Shown here piece by piece: positions 7,624 through 16,161 of a DNA stretch of 64,000 nt (the stretch's first letter is position 1; every line of letters begins with the position of its first letter). Both the position numbers and the translations under genes were made by a program. The stretch spans positions 868,001 to 932,000 of the forward strand of contig JACJYD010000001.1 of the NCBI GenBank assembly GCA_020636275.1, given 5' to 3'. The notes under the pieces were generated by a model that was not told the DNA's origin, did no database searches, and saw only the letters and a list, made by a program, of their open reading frames with translations. The DNA comes from Lewinellaceae bacterium (GTDB lineage Bacteria > Bacteroidota > Bacteroidia > Chitinophagales > Saprospiraceae).

Positions 7624-8428
7624 AATTAGATAGTATTTTTTTCATTTCAAAAACATACTTATCGTAATACAGCAAATTATTATGCGATCCCCCATCGATC
7701 TTAATAAACCGGTCGCCGGGTTTGAGCGATGATTTCAGGGCGGCGGCTACTTTAAAGGGCACGACGAGGTCTTCGTCGCCCTGGAAGATGTAGACGGGCA
7801 TGGGCACTTTTTTCAGCCAGCGGTAATTGGGGAACAGGAATTTGAATTGAAAGACCGGGGGCAGAAAGGGGAAATAGGCCCGGAACAGGTGGCGCATGCT
7901 GGCAAAGGGCGTTTCGAGAATAACCAGGCGGGCTTCGGCGTGTTTGCCGAGCCAGGTAGCAAAAGAGGAACCGAGGGAGCGGCCGAAAATGACGATCTCC
8001 TCCGGGGGGTAGTGCCGGCGAATAAAGTCGTATATAGCCTGGGCGTCTTCGTACATGAGGGCCTCGGTGCGGAGGCCCGTGCTCTTCCCGTAGCCGCGGT
8101 AGTCGAAGGTGAAAAAATCGTAGCCGAATTGGGTGAAAAAATAATGGAGATGCCCCCACCTCCGCAGGCTTCCGCTGTTCCCGTGGAAATACAGGATGAC
8201 GCCCCGGGCCTTGGGCTGTTGGTCCTGACGGAACCAAAGGGCATTGAGGCGCCCCTTTCCCGGAGTGCTTATGAATAATTCTTCGTATGGTCTCTGAAAA
8301 ACAAAGGAATAGCTATGGGGAAGGCGTTCGGGACGGAAAATAAAATATTCCTGGATCACCCCGGTAAAGAGGTTGCCCAGGACCAGCGCAACAAGCAGTA
8401 CGATCAGTGCGGTAAACCAATATCCCAT
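7622..8428 (-). CDS. Membrane-anchored alpha/beta hydrolase (BEM46/YfhR-like)
   Basis: A 268-residue protein with an N-terminal transmembrane helix (residues 5-25) followed by FRPERLP, as in YfhR/BEM46-type hydrolases. The alpha/beta-hydrolase core shows the oxyanion region YFHGNSGS, nucleophile elbow GRSLGSS, acid region FQGDEDLVVP and catalytic histidine GGSHNN. The active domain is probably periplasmic or membrane-facing. A paralog lies at 55109-56011. A TAGTTTTG -7 motif (8436-8443) ends only 7 bases before the ATG, suggesting a very short leader. Substrate unknown; esterase or thioesterase activity is only inferred from the fold. Confidence 0.85.
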   Translation of the reverse strand: MGYWFTALIVLLVALVLGNLFTGVIQEYFIFRPERLPHSYSFVFQRPYEELFISTPGKGRLNALWFRQDQQPKARGVILYFHGNSGSLRRWGHLHYFFTQFGYDFFTFDYRGYGKSTGLRTEALMYEDAQAIYDFIRRHYPPEEIVIFGRSLGSSFATWLGKHAEARLVILETPFASMRHLFRAYFPFLPPVFQFKFLFPNYRWLKKVPMPVYIFQGDEDLVVPFKVAAALKSSLKPGDRFIKIDGGSHNNLLYYDKYVFEMKKILSN

Positions 8429-8435
8429 ATGGCGG

Positions 8436-8443
8436 CAAAACTA
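8436..8443 (-). promoter_or_regulatory. -7 element of the hydrolase gene
   Basis: TAGTTTTG on the minus strand fits TAnnTTTG. Transcription would start at or within a few bases of the ATG at 8428. Confidence 0.4.
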
Positions 8444-8466
8444 GGCAATTTTCAACAGGCAATGAT

Positions 8467-8474
8467 TATTTTTG
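8467..8474 (+). promoter_or_regulatory. Possible -7 element of the PorT-like barrel gene
   Basis: TATTTTTG fits TAnnTTTG and lies 69 bases before the ATG at 8544. Confidence 0.35.
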
Positions 8475-8543
8475 CCCTATTAGGAGCGAAAGTGCTCCCG
8501 GCTGTAATTTTTTTTCATTTTTACCCATAAAATACCACCATAC

Positions 8544-9422
8544 ATGAAAGGCATTGCTACTACGATCCTTTTCCTGGCGTTTACCGCATTCGCCGGTGCA
8601 CAGGGATTGACATACGGATTCAAAGCGGGACTGAATTTTTCCACCCTGAACGGTGAACTGGAAAAGGACGATGCCGGGACTACGGTCGAGGAATTCAATC
8701 GCGTCACCAGTTTTCATGTGGGCTTCGGCTTTTCGTACAATTTTTCCGATTATTTTGGCGCGCGGGCCGAACTGATGTATTCCCAGAAAGGGGCGCGTCT
8801 CCGCTACGATGGGGCTTCTTTTGAGACGCTCACTTCCAACGCCGGCATTCAGATCATCGGAAACGGGACGCGTACGACCCGGAACGACGTGCTGAACTCT
8901 TATATCGACCTGCCGGTCACCCTCTATGTGCGTCCGCTCGAATGGCTGGAGATCAGTGTGGGCCCGAGCGTCGGGGTGCTGGTCAGCGCTACGGGCGCCG
9001 GTTCGACGACCTTTAGCGGGAAGACGCTGAGCGGTACGACCATCCCGGAGCATTCCCTGACCCTGGAGTACAATTACCTAAAGGATGAAACCGGAGGGGC
9101 GGACCTCAACAACAGTACGACCCTCAAGATCGGCAATCAGGAAGTGGACCTGCCTTCAAAGGTCGGCGCCTATTACGAGATCCCGCGCGTCGACGGCAAT
9201 TTTTTCAACGTGCTCGATCTCGGCCTCAATGCGGGCTTGTCGGTCTACCTGAGCAAAACGCTCTACCTCGGCGGCCGTCTGAACTACGGGCTTTCCGATG
9301 CCACCAATAATGCCTACGATTTTTCGCAGGTCAAGCTCGATGCGGAAAACGCCCGCATCCCACGCTCCGATTTTGACCGGAATGTGTCGATACAAGCTTC
9401 GGTAGGGTTTAATCTTCGATGA
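8544..9422 (+). CDS. PorT-like outer membrane beta-barrel protein
   Basis: A 292-residue protein with signal peptide MKGIATTILFLAFTAFAGAQ, then LTYGFKAGLNFSTLNG, the typical opening of Bacteroidota outer-membrane beta-barrel domains (PorT/OMP_b-brl family). Alternating hydrophobic strands end in glycine turns, for example FHVGFGFSYNFSDYFGARAELMYSQKGARLRY, and the chain ends in an amphipathic strand, VSIQASVGFNLR, as expected for barrel assembly. There is a long extracellular-loop-like insertion around residues 150-215. Role unknown; it need not be PorT itself. The gene is followed at once by a palindromic repeat. Confidence 0.85.
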   Translation: MKGIATTILFLAFTAFAGAQGLTYGFKAGLNFSTLNGELEKDDAGTTVEEFNRVTSFHVGFGFSYNFSDYFGARAELMYSQKGARLRYDGASFETLTSNAGIQIIGNGTRTTRNDVLNSYIDLPVTLYVRPLEWLEISVGPSVGVLVSATGAGSTTFSGKTLSGTTIPEHSLTLEYNYLKDETGGADLNNSTTLKIGNQEVDLPSKVGAYYEIPRVDGNFFNVLDLGLNAGLSVYLSKTLYLGGRLNYGLSDATNNAYDFSQVKLDAENARIPRSDFDRNVSIQASVGFNLR

Positions 9423-9426
9423 TTTT

Positions 9427-9530
9427 AGTTTTTGAGTTTATAAGGGTATGAGTTTTTGGAAGTCCTCCAAAAACTCATACCCTTATAAACTTAAAAACTG
9501 ACTTAGCCCTACCCTTATAAACTTAAAAAC
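9427..9530. repeat. Palindromic repeat, family A, with an extra half-unit
   Basis: Two 34-base arms (9427-9460 and 9466-9499; core CATACCCTTATAAACTTAAA) flank an AGTCC loop. A further partial right arm follows at about 9510-9530. The element lies between a plus-strand stop (9422) and a minus-strand stop (9534), so it could also terminate both genes. Related copies are at 55973-56040 and 59881-60017. Confidence 0.85.
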
Positions 9531-9533
9531 GCC

Positions 9534-10460
9534 TCAGTGGAGTTTATCAAAGTCCTCCACGATCTCAAAAAGCATGGTGATGTCTTCGTAAAACTCGCGG
9601 ACGAGCTCGAAGCTGATGTTGGAGCGGAACAGGTAGGGCTCCAGGATGTTTCGATCGCCGGTGATGGCGAGGTAGACATCCTTGTTGATAAAGGAAATGT
9701 AGATCTCTTTCCCCGTTTCATCCCGATAGTCTACCAGGATATTTTGCATATCTTCCGACAGGAGGTCGCGCACCTTGGCGTCGCGGGTGGAGTAAGCGAT
9801 GAAGACCTCGCGGAATTCCTCGCTTCGCATCATGTCGTTGATATTCAGGGCGCCGATGCCTCTCACCTCGCGGATCGCGCGGGAAAGGTACTGGCGGTAT
9901 TCCCGGGGGAGGATGACGATGGTGCCCCGGAGCGATTCTTCGATGCGGGCGTGCAGGAAGATCCCCCTGAATACGTAGTTGAGGCGGCTGCGTACCCGCG
10001 AGAATTCGCGGACGTTGAGTTCACACAACTCGAAGGTGATGCTGCCGATGCTTCCTTTGATATAATCTTCGGCCTCGTAGACATCGGCGTTGGTGCCGAA
10101 GAGCATGCTCTGGAAAAAGCGGTCTTTGGACAGGCCGCCTTTGGCGTCGTAGTGCAAGGCGCCGTAGTTGACGCTGTCGTCGATGAAGTCGAGGATGAGG
10201 TTGACGATCCGGGGCTTGAAGTCCCGGATGAACTTCCGGATGCGGTAGGCCAGGAACGAAATGTAGATGCCGATCGGCAGGGAAAGCAACAGGGAGATGA
10301 ACCAGATCCCAACCACCGCTTCAAAGAGAAAAACGGCCAAAAGAAAGAACAGGGACAGGAAGAGCAACAGGAGCAGGCGCATGCGTTGCCGGTCCAGCCG
10401 CATCAGCTCCGGATGGATCGTATGGTTGTAGAAAATTCGAAACTCTTCCAGTCGCCGCAT
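9534..10460 (-). CDS. DUF3137 family membrane protein
   Basis: A 308-residue protein with a short cytosolic helical segment, two adjacent transmembrane helices (about residues 28-48 and 53-72) and a large soluble domain. The segments ITFELCELNV...FRGIFLHARI...GTIVILP and LYVTGDR-like FINKDVYLAITGDRN fit the DUF3137 pattern. Members are predicted inner-membrane proteins of unknown function. It stands between a family A repeat and the susD terminator and is not obviously part of the polysaccharide locus. Confidence 0.8.
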   Translation of the reverse strand: MRRLEEFRIFYNHTIHPELMRLDRQRMRLLLLLFLSLFFLLAVFLFEAVVGIWFISLLLSLPIGIYISFLAYRIRKFIRDFKPRIVNLILDFIDDSVNYGALHYDAKGGLSKDRFFQSMLFGTNADVYEAEDYIKGSIGSITFELCELNVREFSRVRSRLNYVFRGIFLHARIEESLRGTIVILPREYRQYLSRAIREVRGIGALNINDMMRSEEFREVFIAYSTRDAKVRDLLSEDMQNILVDYRDETGKEIYISFINKDVYLAITGDRNILEPYLFRSNISFELVREFYEDITMLFEIVEDFDKLH

Positions 10461-10468
10461 AGGGGAAA

Positions 10469-10511
10469 ATGAGAAAGGAGGATGCGCCAGAGGGCATCCT
10501 CCTTTCTCATT
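10469..10511 (-). terminator. Terminator hairpin downstream of susD
   Basis: Perfect 18-bp arms (AATGAGAAAGGAGGATGC and complement) close a 7-base loop, 8 bases beyond the susD stop. Only a short TTTT follows on the minus strand. Confidence 0.65.
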
Positions 10512-10519
10512 ATAATGAA

Positions 10520-12700
10520 TTAGTAACCTGTGTTTTGCTGCAGATTCGGATTCGCGCTGATGTCAGCCGAAGGGAGGGGGAATACATCCCGGAACGATTC
10601 CACGGAAGCGCCTTCCTTGACGCCTCCTTTCCAGGCCCACTTGTAGTCGGTGTCGGAAAACTTGCCGAAGCGAATGAGGTCGGTCCTCCGGTGTCCTTCC
10701 CAGTACAATTCCCGGCCCCGTTCATCGATCAGCATATCCAGGGTCAGGTCATCGGCGGAAATGTTACCGCCCTGGCCATTGTAGGCTCTTTCCCGTACCT
10801 TGTTGAAATAGCCTACTGCCTTATCTTTATCTCCATTGTTGCGGAGAATGGCTTCGGCGGCCATCAGATAAACATCGGCCAGACGGAACATCGGCAGGTC
10901 GGTGTCCGGAAACTCGGAATTGCTGCCCGGAGATCCGTCGGATTTGATGTTTTTGAATTTCTGAACGGCATACCCCTGGTTGAATTGCGTGATATCGTCG
11001 ATCTCGAGGGATTGTCCAGCGGTGTAGAACAGTCCCCGGGTATCGTAGCTGGTGTTGTTGATCTGGTAGGTGTAATCAGGTTTGTCCACGTACAACCAGA
11101 TATCATAAGAACTCCCCTTTTCAAGAATGATATCGTCGCCATCCTGTTCCAGAATGGAGTTGGCTCCAGTGTCGCCCAAATTCGCAGTCCAGTCGTTGTT
11201 GGCCCTGAATTTGAAGGCGCCTGCACTGAGGTTTGCATTGACATACATCGCTTGTTTGTCCGCATCCCACGCCATTGCAATGTCCTGATTGCCCGTAGCG
11301 GCGCCGTTCAGCGACCAGCTGCGCTTCTCCATCTCATAGGTTTTCGTGTTCATATCCACTTTGAGATAGTACAAGCCGGCTTGGCCTGCGCGAATAGTAT
11401 CGCCATTGGTTTCGAGGGTTCCGTCGGCGCCGTTGTCCCCATATTTCAGCGACCAGGAAGGATAGGGCGTGATAAAGAACGGGGAGTTGTCTTCCGGGAA
11501 ATAAACATGCCCTTCGTAGATCTTGTTGTTGGTCGGGGAAGAAAGCGAGTTGGCCGTTTTACTGGGATCCCAGCCCTGATAGGCGCCGGGCACATATATT
11601 TTTGGATACTGTGCCGTTTGGCCTTCGTTGGGCTCTACGATCTTTCCGCCGATGTCGGAGGGGAATTTTTGCACGAATTCCTTGGTGGTCCGCACACCGC
11701 CCCATCCACTGGCAACACCCAATGCCGCCGGGTCCATGGAACCGCCGGTGGCAGCCCGGATCAGGAAGGTCGTTCCGCCCCAGGTCTTGGTATTATTCCC
11801 GTCAAAACAGACCGGGAAAATGATCTCGTTCGACAGGTTGTTGTCGGCAAGGAACAGGTTCTGGTAGTTGGGCTCCAGCGTATAGCCTGCATTCAGGAGC
11901 TTCTCGCAATAGTTGAGGCATTCGGTATATTTTTTCGTACCGATATAGACCTCGGCATTGAGGTACAATTTGGCCAGCAGCATCCAGACGGCGCCCTGGT
12001 CGGCCCTTCCATATTCATTGGTCCTTACCTGAGCTATTTCGTTTTCGATCTCCTTAAGTTCGGACTCGATGTAATTGAACAGGTCAGCTGCGTTGGTTTG
12101 TTCCGGGAAGAAGGATCCTATTTTGTCTTTCTCCGTAATAAAGGGAACATTGCGGAAATAATCGAGGGCATGCCAGTAACTCAGAGCCCGCAGGAATCGC
12201 GCTTCTGCACGGTAACCTTGGATCTCTTCCTGAAGGGCGGCATCCACGTTTCTGTCGTTCAGTTTTTCATTCGTAGTCTCTCTCAGGAATTCATTGCACA
12301 ATACGACCTGGTAGAAGATCCGGCTGTAGTGCGCAAAGATGAAACCATCTTCAGAGTCCCAGTCTTGTCCGTGGAAATCCAGGATGGTCTGGTCGTTCCA
12401 GCCCACGACCGCTTCGTCGGTGGTCAATTCCTGCAGGTAAAATAATCCCCGGGTATATTGCCCGAAGCCTTCGTCGAGCCCCTTGATATCCGAATCTCCG
12501 GAAGGTCCTTCCTGGCCGGAGACGGCCAGGCCGGCATACACTTTGGCCAGAAAGCTCTTATAGGAGGATGGATCATCGAAAACGGCCGATGCGGTGATGA
12601 TGTCCTTATCTAACGGAATGGTATTAAGGTCCTTGAAACAGCCACTGCTGAAGAAGATCAGCATGGCCAGGGTTATTTTTATGAAATGATATTTTCTCAT
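10520..12700 (-). CDS. susD: SusD/RagB family glycan-binding lipoprotein with inserted SusE/F-like modules
   Basis: SusD proteins bind glycans at the cell surface and lid a SusC transporter. The start at 12700 gives a lipoprotein signal MRKYHFIKITLAMLIFFSSGC. Residues 20-350 and 550-726 are classical SusD: RAEARFLRALSYWHALDYF, AVWMLLAKLYLNAEVY, SGWGGVRTTKEFV, then FRLADVYLMAAEAILRN and IDERGRELYWEGHRRTDLIRF. The family is usually 500-550 residues; here it is 726 because about 185 residues (roughly 365-548) are inserted. The insert holds two modules (KIYVPGAYQGWDPS... and AFKFRANNDWTANLGD...QDGDDI) like SusE/SusF starch-binding domains and like the five modules of the gene at 16162. It lies 33 bases after susC. 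Ligand inferred as a galactan from the neighbouring GH53. Confidence 0.93.
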   Translation of the reverse strand: MRKYHFIKITLAMLIFFSSGCFKDLNTIPLDKDIITASAVFDDPSSYKSFLAKVYAGLAVSGQEGPSGDSDIKGLDEGFGQYTRGLFYLQELTTDEAVVGWNDQTILDFHGQDWDSEDGFIFAHYSRIFYQVVLCNEFLRETTNEKLNDRNVDAALQEEIQGYRAEARFLRALSYWHALDYFRNVPFITEKDKIGSFFPEQTNAADLFNYIESELKEIENEIAQVRTNEYGRADQGAVWMLLAKLYLNAEVYIGTKKYTECLNYCEKLLNAGYTLEPNYQNLFLADNNLSNEIIFPVCFDGNNTKTWGGTTFLIRAATGGSMDPAALGVASGWGGVRTTKEFVQKFPSDIGGKIVEPNEGQTAQYPKIYVPGAYQGWDPSKTANSLSSPTNNKIYEGHVYFPEDNSPFFITPYPSWSLKYGDNGADGTLETNGDTIRAGQAGLYYLKVDMNTKTYEMEKRSWSLNGAATGNQDIAMAWDADKQAMYVNANLSAGAFKFRANNDWTANLGDTGANSILEQDGDDIILEKGSSYDIWLYVDKPDYTYQINNTSYDTRGLFYTAGQSLEIDDITQFNQGYAVQKFKNIKSDGSPGSNSEFPDTDLPMFRLADVYLMAAEAILRNNGDKDKAVGYFNKVRERAYNGQGGNISADDLTLDMLIDERGRELYWEGHRRTDLIRFGKFSDTDYKWAWKGGVKEGASVESFRDVFPLPSADISANPNLQQNTGY

Positions 12701-12733
12701 GACTATTTCTTTTGAAATGGTTTTTGTCAATCC

Positions 12734-15700
12734 TTATTTTTTCTTGGTAACGGAGAAGTCGCCGCTCACGCCAAAGACAAAGGTCCGGGCTCTGGGATAG
12801 AGATTGTTGTCGATACCGTTCCCGATCTCCGGGTCGAGGCCTGTGTATTTGGTGAACACCAGTGGGTTCTGCGCGGTAGCATATACGTTGATCCCAAGGC
12901 CCAGCAATTTTTTCAGGTCGTAGGACAAGGTAATGTGGTCGATCTTCAGGTAGGAGGCTTCCTGGACAAAGTAGTCGCTGAAGGTCAGGTTAGCCTGATT
13001 TTTGACGTTGAGGTCTACGGCCGATTGGTGGATGTTCCACAAGGCGCTTGACGCACCATTGAACAAGCGGGCTAGGTAGCCCTGGTCGGTTTCGATGTTG
13101 TTGTACACGTAATTGCCCAAAGCGGCACGGCCGGCGAAGGACAGGGTGAAACCATGCACATTCAGTGCGCTGGTGAAACCGATCGTATAATCCGCGGCAG
13201 GCTTTTTAAACCGGTATTTATCTTCTGCGTTCACAATGCCATCTTCATTCCTGTCGGCGAATTCGCCTTCCAGGAGGTTGCCGTCGGCATCGTACAGCTG
13301 CTGATATACAAAGAAGGAACTCGGGGCATATCCCACGCTGTGGATTTGGATGTTACTGCCGACGCCCCCTGAGATACCTCCCGTCAGCACGCCCTGGTAG
13401 TTCTCGTCATCCGTGGCGAGCAGTTTGGTGATCTTGTTCGTGTTATAAGAGCCGTTGACAGCAAGGTCCCAGGAAATATTTTTCGTCAGCACAGGCGTGG
13501 TGATCAGGCTCAATTCAAAGCCGTGGTTCTTCATGTTCCCCACGTTGGTGACGATGAAGTTGGTCAGGTTTGTACCGGCCGGGATAGGGATCTCGTTCAG
13601 CAGGTCCTTGGTATCTCTTTGATAAATGTCAAACGTACCGGAAAGCCGGTCCCGGACGATGGAGAAATCGAGACCTGCATTGTAGGTCGTCGTTTCTTCC
13701 CAGCGAATGTTGGCATCGTACCCGTTTGGACGGATCGTGGTAATGAATTGATCCCCGAACTGGTAGCGCGCATTGTCGAAGCTGTATTGATACCGGGCCA
13801 TGTAGGCGTAATAGTCGTTAATATCCTGTTGGCCGGTGACACCCCACCCCAATCGCAATTTGATGTTGTTGAAAGTGTTGTTGCTATTTTCCAGCACTTT
13901 CACGGCAAATGCAGCTGCGGGGAAAAGACCCCACCTGCTTTCGGGCGAGAAGCGGGAGGTGCCGTCCCGTCTGAGGGTAAAGGTGAGCAGGTACCGGCTG
14001 CTGAAACTGTAGTTCAACCTGCCGAAGAGGGAGACCAGGTAGTATTCAGCCGGATCTTTGAACTCCACCGTTTCTGCGGGGGTATGTGCCACGTTTGAAT
14101 TGAGGGAATAATTGTCGACGAAAAAGTGTTGCCAGGAGTAGCCCCCCATCAGATCAATGGTGTGTTTCCGGAGGCTTTTCTTGTAGTTGAGGTAGAATTC
14201 CAACAGGCTGTTCTCCTTCTTTTGGCTGTACATGTTGTCCGTTCCTCCTCCATGTACGGCGTTGAACGCCCAGGCAGCATTTTGTGGAACAAATACGGTG
14301 CCATCTGAATTGGAGCCATCGTATGCCAGATTCAGGTTGGCCCGCAGATCGGGGAGGAACCAGAACCGGTAATCAGCCGATGCATTGATGATGTACCTGT
14401 TGACGGTAGATTGATCGTCCCTCATTTCCAGCAAGGCCACCGGGTTGAAAGGCGCAGCCACTGTGACCGGGTTGCCATTTGCAGCAGTCCAGGTCGTAAA
14501 ACCTCCGTAGGGGCTTTCCGGGTCGTAGACGGCTTGCGTGGGGTCGAATCCTACCGAGTAGCCGATAGCGCTTTGGTTGGCAAAGACGTTTTTGTTCAGG
14601 AATGCTTTGGCAGAAAGGTTTACCTGCAGGGCGTTATTCAAAAAGCTCGGGTTCAGGTTCACCCCTCCGATGTAGCGCTCGAATTTGTCGGTCTTCAGGA
14701 TACCGTTCATATTGGTGTAACCCAAAGAGACGCGGTAGGGGAAGGTACCGACACTCCCGGACACATAAGCAGTGTGGTCCGTCCCTACAGCCGTATGGTA
14801 TATTTCCGACTGCCAGTCGGTATTGGCATCGCCCATGAGTGAACGGGCGGGGTGCCCTTCCGGGAACTGTTCGAAGATCACCTGCCGGTATTCGTCGGCC
14901 GTCAGGGCGTCCACCCGGTTGATCGGATTGCCGAACGACACATTACCAGTGTAGCCGACATGCAGGGCATCGCCGACTTTCCCTTTTTTGGTCGTGATCA
15001 GGATGACACCTGCCGAAGCGCGGTTCCCATAGATGGCGGCTGCCGAAGCGTCTTTTAGTACTGTCATGGATTCGATGTCGTTCGGATTGATGATGCTCAA
15101 GGGGTTGCGGTTGCCCGAAATACCCCCGTTATCCAGCGGCACGCCGTCGACGATAATGAGGGGATCGTTGGAAGCCGTCAGGGACGATTCACCCCGGATC
15201 CGAATTTTTGCGCCGCTCCCCGGGCCTCCGTAGGTGTTGATGGTGACCCCGGGTATCTTCCCGGCCAGCAATTCCTGCGGCCCGGTGATAGCGCCCTTGT
15301 TAAAGTCCTTGGATGAAACAGCCTGCAAGGAGCCGGTGGCGTCTTCCCGTTTAACGGTGCCGTATCCGACCACGACCACTTCCTCCAGATAGGCGCCCAG
15401 GCTGAGCGCGACGTTTATCTCATTGGAAGCGCCGATCGCAATCTCCTGGCTGCTGTATCCCGTATAGCTGAACACCAAGGTTTTGTCATCGCCGGTTATT
15501 TGTAATGAATAGGTGCCGTCCAGGTCGGTGATCGTACCTCTTCCCGTTTCCTTTACCAATATGTTGGCCCCGATCAAAGGCTCTCCGTTATTTGAATCGG
15601 TCACGGTCCCCGTTATCGTCCTTTGACCGAACATAATCAAGGGCATGCTAAGGATCAAAAGCATCAGACCGACGGTCTTGCCCCGAATCAGACTATGATT

Positions 15701-15736
15701 TCTCATCTGAGTAAAGTTTTGTGAAAAAACGTTCAT
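12734..15736 (-). CDS. susC: SusC/RagA family TonB-dependent transporter
   Basis: A 1,000-residue outer-membrane protein. After a signal peptide ending LIMFGQ come a carboxypeptidase-like regulatory domain (TITGTVTDSNNGEPLIGANILVKE), a TonB-box-like EEVVVVGYGTVKREDATGS, the plug (IIVDGVPLDNGG...LKDASAAAIYGNRASAGVILITTKKG, the SusC signature) and a beta-barrel ending VFGVSGDFSVTKKK. It imports oligosaccharides together with the downstream SusD. Start uncertain: ATG at 15736, or 15706 (MRNHSLIRGK), which gives a shorter n-region. Divergent from the T9SS binding protein and GH53 genes, with which it forms one utilisation locus. Confidence 0.95.
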   Translation of the reverse strand: MNVFSQNFTQMRNHSLIRGKTVGLMLLILSMPLIMFGQRTITGTVTDSNNGEPLIGANILVKETGRGTITDLDGTYSLQITGDDKTLVFSYTGYSSQEIAIGASNEINVALSLGAYLEEVVVVGYGTVKREDATGSLQAVSSKDFNKGAITGPQELLAGKIPGVTINTYGGPGSGAKIRIRGESSLTASNDPLIIVDGVPLDNGGISGNRNPLSIINPNDIESMTVLKDASAAAIYGNRASAGVILITTKKGKVGDALHVGYTGNVSFGNPINRVDALTADEYRQVIFEQFPEGHPARSLMGDANTDWQSEIYHTAVGTDHTAYVSGSVGTFPYRVSLGYTNMNGILKTDKFERYIGGVNLNPSFLNNALQVNLSAKAFLNKNVFANQSAIGYSVGFDPTQAVYDPESPYGGFTTWTAANGNPVTVAAPFNPVALLEMRDDQSTVNRYIINASADYRFWFLPDLRANLNLAYDGSNSDGTVFVPQNAAWAFNAVHGGGTDNMYSQKKENSLLEFYLNYKKSLRKHTIDLMGGYSWQHFFVDNYSLNSNVAHTPAETVEFKDPAEYYLVSLFGRLNYSFSSRYLLTFTLRRDGTSRFSPESRWGLFPAAAFAVKVLENSNNTFNNIKLRLGWGVTGQQDINDYYAYMARYQYSFDNARYQFGDQFITTIRPNGYDANIRWEETTTYNAGLDFSIVRDRLSGTFDIYQRDTKDLLNEIPIPAGTNLTNFIVTNVGNMKNHGFELSLITTPVLTKNISWDLAVNGSYNTNKITKLLATDDENYQGVLTGGISGGVGSNIQIHSVGYAPSSFFVYQQLYDADGNLLEGEFADRNEDGIVNAEDKYRFKKPAADYTIGFTSALNVHGFTLSFAGRAALGNYVYNNIETDQGYLARLFNGASSALWNIHQSAVDLNVKNQANLTFSDYFVQEASYLKIDHITLSYDLKKLLGLGINVYATAQNPLVFTKYTGLDPEIGNGIDNNLYPRARTFVFGVSGDFSVTKKK

Positions 15737-16161
15737 AAATTAAGATTACATTAATATGACATAACCAAATGCGGCTAAAGCCAGGCAATTTGGAAAAATC
15801 TGTTCATCCGGAAGGAGAAAGGCTATGCAAAACTTTTATTAACAAAGGAGTATGAAATGTTAAATTTGCGCATAGGTAATCTATATTTGTCCGCCGCGTT
15901 AAAATTTTGTTTGGAGGGTTATTTTTTCATTCAAAAAACAGGGCTATGTGCTTGGCAAAGGGTAAATTTACACCAAATAGATCAAAAAATTGAGTAGTTT
16001 ATACCAAATACTGCTGGGCAAACATGCACTTCTATCCGGGCATCTACCCGGCCAAAAATCAATTGCTGAAACCCGCTCATAGCCCTGTTCCTTACCCATT
16101 ACCTTGAAAGTGTTCAACATGAATGTGCAATAGCTTATCCTTTAATTCATCTACTAATTTA
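15737..16161. promoter_or_regulatory. Divergent promoter region of the galactan locus
   Basis: About 425 AT-rich bases separate the divergent susC and T9SS binding-protein genes. TATATTTG at 15882-15889 fits the plus-strand -7 motif, with TTTG at 15865-15868 but at short spacing. Two ACCAAATA words (about 15971 and 16003) form a direct repeat that might be an operator. No regulator gene lies beside the locus, and no ORF with family features is seen in the gap. Confidence 0.4.

Noticed and set aside
10469..12445. 658-aa plus-strand ORF opposite susD
   Set aside because: Entirely antisense to a clear SusD; low-complexity shadow produced by codon bias and lacking any family motif.
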